Of a DNA stretch of 64,000 nucleotides, positions 57,083 to 64,000 are shown one piece after another (the stretch's first letter is position 1; each line of letters opens with the position of its first letter). The notes under the pieces were generated by a model that worked only from the letters and a program-made list of their open reading frames with translations, ran no database searches and was not told where the DNA came from. The position numbers and the translations under genes were made by a program. Origin of the DNA: Nostoc linckia FACHB-104 (GTDB lineage: Bacteria; Cyanobacteriota; Cyanobacteriia; Cyanobacteriales; Nostocaceae); NCBI RefSeq assembly GCF_014696615.1, contig NZ_JACJQJ010000008.1:62001-126000 (forward strand), in the 5' to 3' direction.

Positions 57083-58380
57083 TGACTGATCCTCTCTCAA
57101 AAGCAATGCATATTTTATTAGTGGATGACAATCCCAACAATCTCAAGGTGCTATCAGAAGCGATTCAAGGATATGGCTGGAAAGCACTTATGGCCACAGA
57201 TGGCGAATCTGCGATCGAACAAACAGAATACGCTCATCCTGATCTAATTCTTTTAGATGTGATGATGCCAGGTATAGATGGATTTGAAACTTGTCGCAGG
57301 TTAAAAGCCAATCCTATCACTCAAAATACGCCCATTATTTTCATGACAGCTTTATCTGATACAACAGATAAAGTCAAAGGCTTAGAAATTGGGGCAGTTG
57401 ACTACATTACCAAACCTTTTCAACAAGAAGAAGTCATTGCCAGATTAAAGCTACACCTCAAAATCTCCTATCTGACTCGAACATTAGAACAACGGGTGCA
57501 AGAACGCACCGCTGAATTAAGCCAGTCTCTACAAAGGTTGCAACAAACTCAACTGCAACTCATTCAAAGCGAGAAAATGTCCACCTTAGGACAACTAGTT
57601 GCAGGTATTGGTCATGAGATTAATAACCCGGTTGGTTTTCTGGATGGCAATACCTCTCATATTAAGGGATATGTCAACGATTTGCTGCGGCTGATATATC
57701 TTTATCAAGAGAAGCTACCAGATCCCGATCCAGAAATTGAAGATTTAGTTGATGAAATCGACTTTGAGTATATTACTGAGGATCTGCCTAAATTGCTATC
57801 ATCGATGGATCAGGGAATTTCTCGCCTGAAAGATATCAGCTTGTCTTTGAGAACCTTTGCCCGTGCTGATATGTCATCCAAGGTAGAGTATCAAATTCAT
57901 GAAGGAATTGATAGCACCTTGATGCTGTTGAAACATCGCCTCAAAGATAGTGGCGATCGCCCTCGAATTCATACTATCACTGAATACGGTGAGTTACCCC
58001 CAATCAGTTGCTATCCGGGACAACTGAATCAGGTATTTATGAATATCATTGCTAATGCCATTGATGCCTTTGATGAATACTATCATAACCACTCTCATCA
58101 AGCACCGCTAAATGAACAGAATAATCTGACTATCACAACTTCGTTTGATCCTCAGCAGCAAAGCGTCACAATTTGCATTCAAGATAATGGCCCCGGTATG
58201 CCTCCAGAAGTGCAAGCTAGAGTTTTTGAGCCATCATTTACCACCAAACCTGTTGGTAAAGGTACTGGATTAGGTTTAGCGATTAGCTACCAAATTATTG
58301 TTGATAAACATAATGGACAAATTAGATGCTTCTCAATGCCTGGGGAAGGAACCAAATTCATTATTATCCTGCCTATTTAA
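57079..58380 (+). CDS. Response regulator/histidine kinase (REC-HATPase) coupled to the CHASE2 kinase
   Basis: 433 residues, no membrane segment. The receiver (residues ~10-130; [17 protein letters not shown]) is paralogous to that of the 45503-46717 kinase. A coiled coil ([20 protein letters not shown]) leads to a kinase core of another class, with [14 protein letters not shown] (phospho-acceptor His near residue 183), NAIDAF, DNGPGM and [10 protein letters not shown]. The ATG overlaps the TGA of the CHASE2 kinase in ATGA, so translation is likely coupled and the two probably act in one relay, the CHASE2 receiver or this receiver being the link. Both could control the tps region upstream, but no DNA-binding output is encoded in the window. 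Confidence 0.95.
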   Translation: MMTDPLSKAMHILLVDDNPNNLKVLSEAIQGYGWKALMATDGESAIEQTEYAHPDLILLDVMMPGIDGFETCRRLKANPITQNTPIIFMTALSDTTDKVKGLEIGAVDYITKPFQQEEVIARLKLHLKISYLTRTLEQRVQERTAELSQSLQRLQQTQLQLIQSEKMSTLGQLVAGIGHEINNPVGFLDGNTSHIKGYVNDLLRLIYLYQEKLPDPDPEIEDLVDEIDFEYITEDLPKLLSSMDQGISRLKDISLSLRTFARADMSSKVEYQIHEGIDSTLMLLKHRLKDSGDRPRIHTITEYGELPPISCYPGQLNQVFMNIIANAIDAFDEYYHNHSHQAPLNEQNNLTITTSFDPQQQSVTICIQDNGPGMPPEVQARVFEPSFTTKPVGKGTGLGLAISYQIIVDKHNGQIRCFSMPGEGTKFIIILPI

Positions 58381-58468
58381 CAGGCTATTAAATAATTTTA
58401 AAACCTGATTTTTATATTGATTTTTGAATTAAATTAACTCAAATATTAAAATATAAAATTTATTGTAG

Positions 58469-58495
58469 GATGCGTTAGCGTCAGCGTAACGCATC
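58469..58495. terminator. Hairpin between convergent genes, possible bidirectional terminator
   Basis: GATGCGTTA (58469-58477) and TAACGCATC (58487-58495) form a perfect 9-bp stem with a nine-base loop. It sits between the convergent kinase and hypB genes. The same wording is a common dispersed palindrome in cyanobacteria. Confidence 0.55.
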
Positions 58496-58508
58496 ACATT
58501 TATAGCAA

Positions 58509-59360
58509 TTATCCCATCACAGGCAAGCTAACTTTTTTTGATAACCAATCATACCAAGTTTCTAACCCAGCACCTGTAGTAGAAGAAACTTGAAAAATCT
58601 GAATTTCTGGATTTACTTGACGTGCATATTCTAGGCATTTTTGCACATCAAATTGCACATAAGGCAATAAATCGGTTTTAGTGAGAATCATCACCTCACT
58701 AGCGCGAAACATATGCGGATATTTAATTGGTTTATCTTCTCCTTCAGTGACAGAGAGAATGACAACTTTTGCTTGTTCGCCTAAATCAAATAATGCTGGA
58801 CAAACTAAGTTACCCACATTTTCAATCATCACCACTGAGTTTAAAGGTGGGTTGAGTTGTTGTAAACCTCTTTCGATCATCGAAGCATCTAAATGACAGC
58901 CAGTACCTGTATTTATTTGGACAACTTTACAACCAGTTTCTTGAATTTTTCTGGCATCATTAGTTGTTTCTTGATCGCCTTCAATAACGCTAATATTTAA
59001 TTTAGATTTTAAATCATTAATAGTGCGAGTTAATAGCGTTGTTTTCCCTGCGCCAGGAGAACTCATTAAATTTAAGGCAAGGATATTTCTGCCTTTAAAC
59101 CAGCCGCGATTTTGAGCAGCTAGCAGATTATTTTTTGCTAAAATATCTTGTTCTAAACTGATTGTAGTGCCATGCATTTTGGCATGAATCTGCGATGCTT
59201 CTTGATGATGGTCATGATTGTGAGAATGGGTAATTACAGTACCATCAGGTAAGGTGTGAGTGTGATTGTCATCATGATGATGGTGATGATTTACTTCACC
59301 TGTGGCTAAATTAGTTACTTTGCTTTCTGCATCGTCAGAACAACCGCAAGTTACACACAT
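58509..59360 (-). CDS. hypB: HypB, GTPase and nickel donor for hydrogenase maturation
   Basis: 283 residues. The N-terminus has the high-affinity nickel motif CVTCGC, followed by a histidine-rich stretch (NHHHHHDDNHTH and HSHNHDHH, residues ~24-53) that can store nickel. The G domain carries the Walker A SSPGAGKTTLL (~105-116), a switch region IEGDQET, and TKTDLL for guanine recognition. HypB works with HypA to insert nickel into the [NiFe] hydrogenase large subunit. It overlaps hypA by 10 bases and is the last gene of the minus-strand cluster. Confidence 0.97.
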   Translation of the reverse strand: MCVTCGCSDDAESKVTNLATGEVNHHHHHDDNHTHTLPDGTVITHSHNHDHHQEASQIHAKMHGTTISLEQDILAKNNLLAAQNRGWFKGRNILALNLMSSPGAGKTTLLTRTINDLKSKLNISVIEGDQETTNDARKIQETGCKVVQINTGTGCHLDASMIERGLQQLNPPLNSVVMIENVGNLVCPALFDLGEQAKVVILSVTEGEDKPIKYPHMFRASEVMILTKTDLLPYVQFDVQKCLEYARQVNPEIQIFQVSSTTGAGLETWYDWLSKKVSLPVMG

Positions 59361-59692
59361 ATTTCCTCGATTTCTATTTCCTTAATTTTTAGTTCTTCAC
59401 CAGTTATTAAATTTAATTGCACGCTACCACATTCACAAATACCGAAGGGTTTATCTAAGGCAATTTTTTTACTACATTGGCGACATTCTGCCAATCCAGG
59501 AATTTCTAATATTTCTAATTTTGCGCCTTCTAGAACTGTACCTTGAGCGCAAATATCAAAACAAAAACGAATGGCATCAGGCATAATGGCTGATAACTTG
59601 CCAATTTCTAATGTTACTCTTTGGACTTTTTGACCCTGGGCGTGTTCTGCGACTATGGCAACAATATTTTGTGTAATTCCGAGTTCGTGCAT
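59351..59692 (-). CDS. hypA: HypA, nickel metallochaperone
   Basis: 113 residues, standard length. It begins MHELGITQN; His2 and Glu3 with the amino terminus form the nickel site. The zinc-binding part has CRQC and, 14 residues later, CECGS, so the second cysteine pair is CxC rather than the more usual CxxC. It lies between hypE (126-base gap) and hypB (overlap). The gap to hypE holds a GC-rich dispersed sequence (about 59727-59758). Confidence 0.96.
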   Translation of the reverse strand: MHELGITQNIVAIVAEHAQGQKVQRVTLEIGKLSAIMPDAIRFCFDICAQGTVLEGAKLEILEIPGLAECRQCSKKIALDKPFGICECGSVQLNLITGEELKIKEIEIEEICV

Positions 59693-59818
59693 AGATTTAG
59701 GAAGGAAAATTAGAACCGCCGAGATAGACGCGGAGCGGCTACCCGCAGGGTACGCTGATAAAAGCAGATAATTTATTGATGTTGATTGGCAAGTGATGTC
59801 AAGAATAGTTAGTAAAAA

Positions 59819-60922
59819 TTAACAAATTCGAGGTAATTGATCGCCTACTAACATATCAACAATTCGTTCGGCATTGAAAATAGTTTTTAATAAAACTACA
59901 CCTGAAGGTGAGGGGATAGCTTCACCAATAATTGAAGCATCTTTGCCTGCTGGGTGAGATTGCATGGCTGCTAAAACTGTTTCTGCTTGTTGTCCGGGTA
60001 CTACTACTACTAACTTACCTTCGTTGGCAAGATATAAGGGATCTAAACCAAGAAGTTCGCAAACTCCTTTGACTTCTTCCCGCACTGGAATAGATTTTTC
60101 ATAGAGGCGGATTCCCACATCCGAACTCAGGGCAAATTCGTTTAAAACTGTGGCTAAACCACCACGAGTTGCATCCCGCATTGCATGAACTTCTGGGCAA
60201 ACATTGAGGATGGTTTCTACTAAACCATGCAATGGTTGACAGTCGCTTTCAATATTAGTATCTAATGCTAATTCACCACGAGCAATTAAAATTGCTGCGC
60301 CATGATTGCCTAATTCGCCATTAATAATTATGGCATCTCCTGGTTGAATTTTATGGGCTGAAATCTCAATTCCTAGAGGAATTACACCAATACCGGCGGT
60401 ATTAATAAACAGTTTATCGGCTGCACCACGATGTACGACTTTTGTGTCACCAGTCACAATTTGAACGCCAGCTTGATTCGCGGCTGCTTTCATACTGGTA
60501 ACTACACGGCGTAAGGTTTCTACTGCTAGGCCTTCTTCTAAAATCACGCTACAGGTGAGATATAAAGGTTTTGCACCACTCACGGCTAAATCATTAATTG
60601 TGCCATTGATAGCTAATTCTCCAATATCACTACCTGGAAAAAATAAGGGATCTACAACATAGGAATCAGTGGTAAAAGCTAATCTGTCTCCCTGTTGCAT
60701 GAGATTAGCTAAGTTAAAACTAGCTTGGTCTTCTAGTTGGGAGAGAATGGGATTATCAAAACTTTGGACAAAAATATCATCTATTAAATCGCGCATGGCT
60801 TTACCACCACTACCATGTGCGAGGGTAATATGAGTATCTCTCACTTTTGGTTGGCGACGGCGAATTTTTTCAATTTTTTGAAATAGGGAATTTTGTGCTG
60901 AGTTGGTTGGTAAAACATCCAT
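59819..60922 (-). CDS. hypE: HypE, carbamoyl dehydratase of hydrogenase maturation
   Basis: 367 residues. The PurM-like fold is recognisable by ITLAHGSGGKAMRDLIDDIF, LAFTTDSYVVDPLFFPGSDI, VSGAKPLYL and DATRGGLATVLNE. The protein ends PRIC, with the terminal Cys that accepts the carbamoyl group from HypF and is dehydrated to the cyanide ligand of the active-site iron. The length is slightly above usual through an extended N-terminus (residues 1-25, basic). Confidence 0.97.
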   Translation of the reverse strand: MDVLPTNSAQNSLFQKIEKIRRRQPKVRDTHITLAHGSGGKAMRDLIDDIFVQSFDNPILSQLEDQASFNLANLMQQGDRLAFTTDSYVVDPLFFPGSDIGELAINGTINDLAVSGAKPLYLTCSVILEEGLAVETLRRVVTSMKAAANQAGVQIVTGDTKVVHRGAADKLFINTAGIGVIPLGIEISAHKIQPGDAIIINGELGNHGAAILIARGELALDTNIESDCQPLHGLVETILNVCPEVHAMRDATRGGLATVLNEFALSSDVGIRLYEKSIPVREEVKGVCELLGLDPLYLANEGKLVVVVPGQQAETVLAAMQSHPAGKDASIIGEAIPSPSGVVLLKTIFNAERIVDMLVGDQLPRIC

Positions 60923-61034
60923 GTTGAATTTTTGTAATTTATTGTTTTAGGAAATTGGCTAAGGCGGTGCGTTGCGCTACGTGACAACACACCCTACTTT
61001 TTATCTAATAAATTATTGGTGATAGTTTTAATGA

Positions 61035-61445
61035 TTATGTAGCTTGCTTGCCTTCTTTTAGCAATAATTGCGACCAAGCAACAAAAGCTAGCAGAGGAAT
61101 TGTAGCAACCGTTTCAAATAAAATTAAAGTATTCATTTTTATGGACAGTTCCCAGATTGGGGTAATTATGTATTGTCCTAAAGTTAACTGACTCATGATT
61201 ATATAAATGTACAGACATAAATAAGCAGAATTGAAAGACCTCTTAATATATTGGTAATACCCAGCTAAACCTAAGGGTGTCATAATCAACCAACAAGAAT
61301 CTGTAATTTGAGATGTGAACCAAGATGCTTTTGCATATTGATTGAATAAGATAATATTGTCCCTGTAATGCAAAATGGAAGCAACAATATTAATGCCTAC
61401 TAAACAAAGTAGCCATATTTGACGTTGATGATTATCGGTGTTCAT
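61035..61445 (-). CDS. Small four-helix membrane protein of unknown function
   Basis: 136 residues with four predicted membrane segments (around 11-22, 52-65, 74-92 and 106-127). Tyr and Trp are frequent and there is no motif I recognise. It sits between the tautomerase gene (67 bases) and hypE (112 bases) on the same strand, inside the hyp cluster. It may be a passenger of the transcript or have a role in nickel or hydrogenase physiology; nothing in the sequence decides this. Confidence 0.75.
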   Translation of the reverse strand: MNTDNHQRQIWLLCLVGINIVASILHYRDNIILFNQYAKASWFTSQITDSCWLIMTPLGLAGYYQYIKRSFNSAYLCLYIYIIMSQLTLGQYIITPIWELSIKMNTLILFETVATIPLLAFVAWSQLLLKEGKQAT

Positions 61446-61511
61446 AGAAATTCCCCTCTATGCGATCGCTATTAATATAGGGGCACAACGTTAGTAGTTA
61501 TGCCCCCTACG

Positions 61512-61727
61512 TTATCTGCCTGTTTCTGCGTGTCTACCACTATGTTTATCAGAATGTAATTGACCACCAACAGCCCAATTTTCCCGTTCATATTCGTCAA
61601 TATGAACGGTGATCCATTCTGGTTTAGTCCCTAAAGCTGAAACCAGGGCATCTGTTACGGCTTGTACTAGTTTCCGCTTTTTTTCAATTGAGTGACCTTT
61701 GGCAATTTGAACTGTAACAAATGGCAT
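61512..61727 (-). CDS. 4-oxalocrotonate tautomerase family protein
   Basis: 71 residues starting MPFVTVQIAKGHSIEKKRKL: after Met removal the catalytic Pro1 is exposed, and the basic Arg/Lys region and the helix VQAVTDALVSALG fit the 4-OT fold, which forms hexamers. The C-terminal ten residues beyond GGQLHSDKHSG are extra. Family members tautomerise or isomerise small keto acids; the substrate here is unknown. Tautomerase-like genes occur in hyp clusters of other heterocystous cyanobacteria as I recall, with no explained role. Confidence 0.85.
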   Translation of the reverse strand: MPFVTVQIAKGHSIEKKRKLVQAVTDALVSALGTKPEWITVHIDEYERENWAVGGQLHSDKHSGRHAETGR

Positions 61728-61845
61728 AAGTTTATTTTTCCTCGAGTTGGATTACTTAGGAATTACAACAGTGTTCGCCGCAATTAATCACATCTTTTGA
61801 TATTTATTGATAGATGCAAAGCAGAATCCAAAAATCTTCAATAAA

Positions 61846-61880
61846 TGGGCATTGGGCATTGGGCATCGGGCATTGGGCAT
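61846..61880. repeat. Heptamer tandem repeat (TGGGCAT x5)
   Basis: Five units of TGGGCAT, the fourth reading CGGGCAT, in the 281-base gap between hypD and the tautomerase gene. It is a short tandemly repeated sequence typical of heterocystous cyanobacteria and may interrupt the hyp transcript into two parts. Confidence 0.9.
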
Positions 61881-62008
61881 TGAAGATTGATTTTTATTGT
61901 TCTTTGTAAGCGCTGTTTATAGAGTCTCTTGCATACTGCAAAGCAGAACCCGAAGGGTAGACGCAAAGAAGAAGGTAGACAAGAAGTCTAATTTCTAGCC
62001 CTAAACCT

Positions 62009-63178
62009 CTAGCTAGCAGTCCCACAAGCGGGGAGAGGTTCTTGAGATATGTTGACCTTGGGTGTTTCTTGGGTAATGGTGGAGAGTCTGCCATATTTAT
62101 AATAAGCTGCACAAGCACCTTCGGAAGATACCATGCAAGTACCAATTGGTGTTTCTGGCGTGCAGGCTGTACCAAAAACTTTACATTGCCAAGGTTTCAA
62201 TACACCTTTGAGGATTTCTCCACATTGACAAGCTTTATGGTCAGCAACTTTCTGGTTAGGAATGCTAAATTTTTGTTCAGCATCGAATTGCGCGTATTCG
62301 GGGCGAATTTGTAAGCCAGAATAAGGTATGTCACCTAAGCCACGCCATTCAAAAGTTTCTCGCGCCATAAACACTTGATTGATAGCTTTGAGGGCGACTT
62401 GATTTCCGGCTGGCTGGACAATGCGGTTATATTGGTTTTCGACTTCACAACGATTTTCTAATAGCTGTTGCAACAGCATCCAAATCGATTGCAGAATGTC
62501 TAAGGGTTCAAAGCCGGAGACCACGATGGGTTTATGATATTGTTGGGCAATAAATTGATATGGGTCAGTACCAATTACCATGCTGACATGACCAGGGCCG
62601 ACAAAGCCATCAAGTTGCAAATCGGGGTTATCTAGTAATGCTTGCAAGGCGGGGATCACGAGGACGTGATTGCAAAACATACTAAAATTGCTGATATTTT
62701 CGGCTGCTGCTTGCAGGATAGTGAAGGCGGTACTGGGGGCCGTGGTTTCAAAGCCTAAGCCGAAAAATACGACTTCTTTGTTGGGGTTTTCTTTAGCAAT
62801 TTTTAAGCTATCTAGAGGCGAGTACACCATGCGAATATCTGCGCCTGTGGCTTTGGCTTGTAGCAAGCTGGTTCTGGAACCGGGGACTCGCATAGCATCG
62901 CCAAAGGTGGTGAAGATGACGTGAGAATTTTGGGAAATAGCGATCGCATCATCTAATCTACCTCTAGGCATGACGCATACTGGACAACCAGGGCCATGAA
63001 TCAATTCGATGGACTGAGGCAAGATGTCTTCTATCCCATACTTAAATATAGAATGGGTATGCCCGCCACAGATTTCCATGATTTTGATCGGTTTATCTAA
63101 CTGCTGGCTTAATTTGGCAATTTCGCGGTATAAGCCTTCGGCTTTGGCTGGTTCGCGGAATTCATCAACGTATTTCAT
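62009..63178 (-). CDS. hypD: HypD, iron-sulfur scaffold for Fe(CN)2CO assembly
   Basis: 389 residues. Signature blocks are CGGHTHSIFKYGI, IHGPGCPVC (redox/ligand cysteines), FFGLGFETTAPSTA, FVGPGHVSMVIG and GFEPLDIL. The C-terminal part supplies the [4Fe-4S] cysteines in ACQCGEILKG, WQCKVFGTAC and GTCMVSSEGACAAYY. With HypC it carries the iron that receives CN and CO ligands. It is 56 bases downstream of hypC. Confidence 0.97.
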   Translation of the reverse strand: MKYVDEFREPAKAEGLYREIAKLSQQLDKPIKIMEICGGHTHSIFKYGIEDILPQSIELIHGPGCPVCVMPRGRLDDAIAISQNSHVIFTTFGDAMRVPGSRTSLLQAKATGADIRMVYSPLDSLKIAKENPNKEVVFFGLGFETTAPSTAFTILQAAAENISNFSMFCNHVLVIPALQALLDNPDLQLDGFVGPGHVSMVIGTDPYQFIAQQYHKPIVVSGFEPLDILQSIWMLLQQLLENRCEVENQYNRIVQPAGNQVALKAINQVFMARETFEWRGLGDIPYSGLQIRPEYAQFDAEQKFSIPNQKVADHKACQCGEILKGVLKPWQCKVFGTACTPETPIGTCMVSSEGACAAYYKYGRLSTITQETPKVNISQEPLPACGTAS

Positions 63179-63234
63179 CTGAAGATTTAGATTGAAGATT
63201 TTGGATTAATTTGAATATGATTTTTGAGCAAGAA

Positions 63235-63495
63235 TTATGCACCAACTTCTGCTTGCGCTGCTGCAAGTTCTTGCAATAGTTGTAATGTTTCTGCTGCTTC
63301 TGCTTCGTTAATTCGATTCATGGCAAAGCCTACATGAACTAATACCCAATCGCCAATGCAAGCTTCTGGGGGATGTTGTTCATCGACAATGCAAGAAATA
63401 TTTACTTGTCGCTTCACACCACCAACATTGACAATGGCTAGCTTATGATTAACGTCGGAGATTTCAACAATTTGACCGGGGATTCCCAAACACAT
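63235..63495 (-). CDS. hypC: HypC, hydrogenase maturation chaperone
   Basis: 86 residues starting MCLGIPGQIVEI; Cys2 after Met removal binds HypD and the hydrogenase precursor. VNISCI and GDWVLVHVGFAMNRI complete the OB-fold family pattern. The C-terminal helix is Ala/Glu-rich. Confidence 0.97.
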   Translation of the reverse strand: MCLGIPGQIVEISDVNHKLAIVNVGGVKRQVNISCIVDEQHPPEACIGDWVLVHVGFAMNRINEAEAAETLQLLQELAAAQAEVGA

Positions 63496-63694
63496 TTTTA
63501 TTTTCCTTTGGCAGTGTTATGCATTTAATTTGTCAATCAGTTGGGCAGATTATCATTTGTCATTAATCATTTGTATTTATTCAGGGCAAATGACTAATAA
63601 CGAATTACAATCTTGAGAAGAATAACGACGGATTAGCTAACCACAGAGATAATATAAGAGAAATTTCCGCAAGGTGTCAGTTTATTAAGGATAA

Positions 63695-64000
63695 TTAAGC
63701 GCTTAATTGTGCAGCTGCAATTACAGCTTGACCTAACGATATACCGCCATCGTTAGCTGGAACTAAGCTGTGAGTTAGGACTTTGATTCCCAATGTTTGT
63801 AAATCCCTAGTAACTTGCTCTAATAAAATATAGTTTTGAAATACGCCTCCTGTTAAGACGACCTGATTAATAACATGTTCTTGAGTCAGATATTTAACCA
63901 TTTGGGTAATTGCTTTGGCTAGACTCTGATGAAATTTTGTCGCTATCATCCCCTGGGATATCTGATTTTGCAAGTCTTTGAGCAAGGCTGACCACATAGG
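63695..64000 (-). CDS. hypF: HypF C-terminal part (gene continues beyond the window)
   Basis: The last ~101 residues of carbamoyltransferase HypF, which makes the carbamoyl group for HypE from carbamoyl phosphate. The visible part belongs to the Kae1-like domain: FHQSLAKAITQM, VVLTGGVFQNYILLEQ and HSLVPANDGGISLGQAVIAA, the last being the conserved nucleotide-site end. The reading frame runs off the right edge; full length should be about 770 residues. The 200-base gap to hypC has no recognised feature. Confidence 0.95.
   Translation of the reverse strand, partial: PMWSALLKDLQNQISQGMIATKFHQSLAKAITQMVKYLTQEHVINQVVLTGGVFQNYILLEQVTRDLQTLGIKVLTHSLVPANDGGISLGQAVIAAAQLSA

Noticed and set aside
61894-62175. 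93-codon minus-strand frame overlapping the end of hypD
   Set aside because: It is a shifted frame over the hypD 3' end extended through intergenic repeat sequence; no family features.

Overview
The window is chromosomal DNA of a filamentous, probably heterocyst-forming cyanobacterium of the Nostoc/Calothrix type. The evidence is the many GCGATCGC (HIP1) octamers, short heptamer tandem repeats, a two-way-readable set of small palindromes, a tmRNA encoding the tag ANNIVKFARREALVAA, a Psb34-like one-helix protein and a hypF-C-D-E-A-B hydrogenase maturation cluster. The exact species cannot be read from the sequence.

Layout. 1-202: tail of a gene entering from the left, probably a methyltransferase. 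487-3168: a lone two-partner-secretion exoprotein (TpsA1). 3789-7816: a small putative RiPP locus with two paralogous precursor-like proteins (29-residue double-glycine leader, short Cys-starting core, C-terminal S74-type self-cleaving chaperone domain), a leader-only mini-ORF and a fused TOMM cyclodehydratase (E1-like domain plus YcaO). 7880-8830: PAS-GGDEF protein. 8831-10206: intergenic DNA with hairpin clusters, a psb34-like gene and a terminator. 10207-10592: ssrA on the minus strand.

11223-54057 is one large two-partner-secretion region: one TpsB outer-membrane pore followed by twelve TpsA genes in tandem (13112-45528), an antisense response-regulator/histidine kinase, a further TpsA (47198-49918), a TPR-CHAT caspase-like protein and a DUF928 protein whose signature motif is expanded into a seven-copy repeat. 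54278-58380: a CHASE2 hybrid kinase and a REC-kinase overlapping by ATGA. I read this as a surface-adhesin arsenal (14 TpsA, one visible TpsB) with attached sensing and a putative protease module. Almost every tpsA carries a TGGGAA box at a nearly fixed distance (mostly 35 nt) before its start codon, and nearly all share a C-terminal module with two cysteines; the array shows tandem duplication and gene-conversion tracts.

58509-64000 (minus strand) is the hydrogenase maturation cluster, transcribed hypF (partial), hypC, hypD, a tautomerase-like gene, a small membrane protein, hypE, hypA, hypB.

The two parts most worth attention are the S74/double-glycine/YcaO locus, which looks like an undescribed RiPP arrangement, and the TpsA array with its common leader element and CHAT/DUF928/CHASE2 companions.
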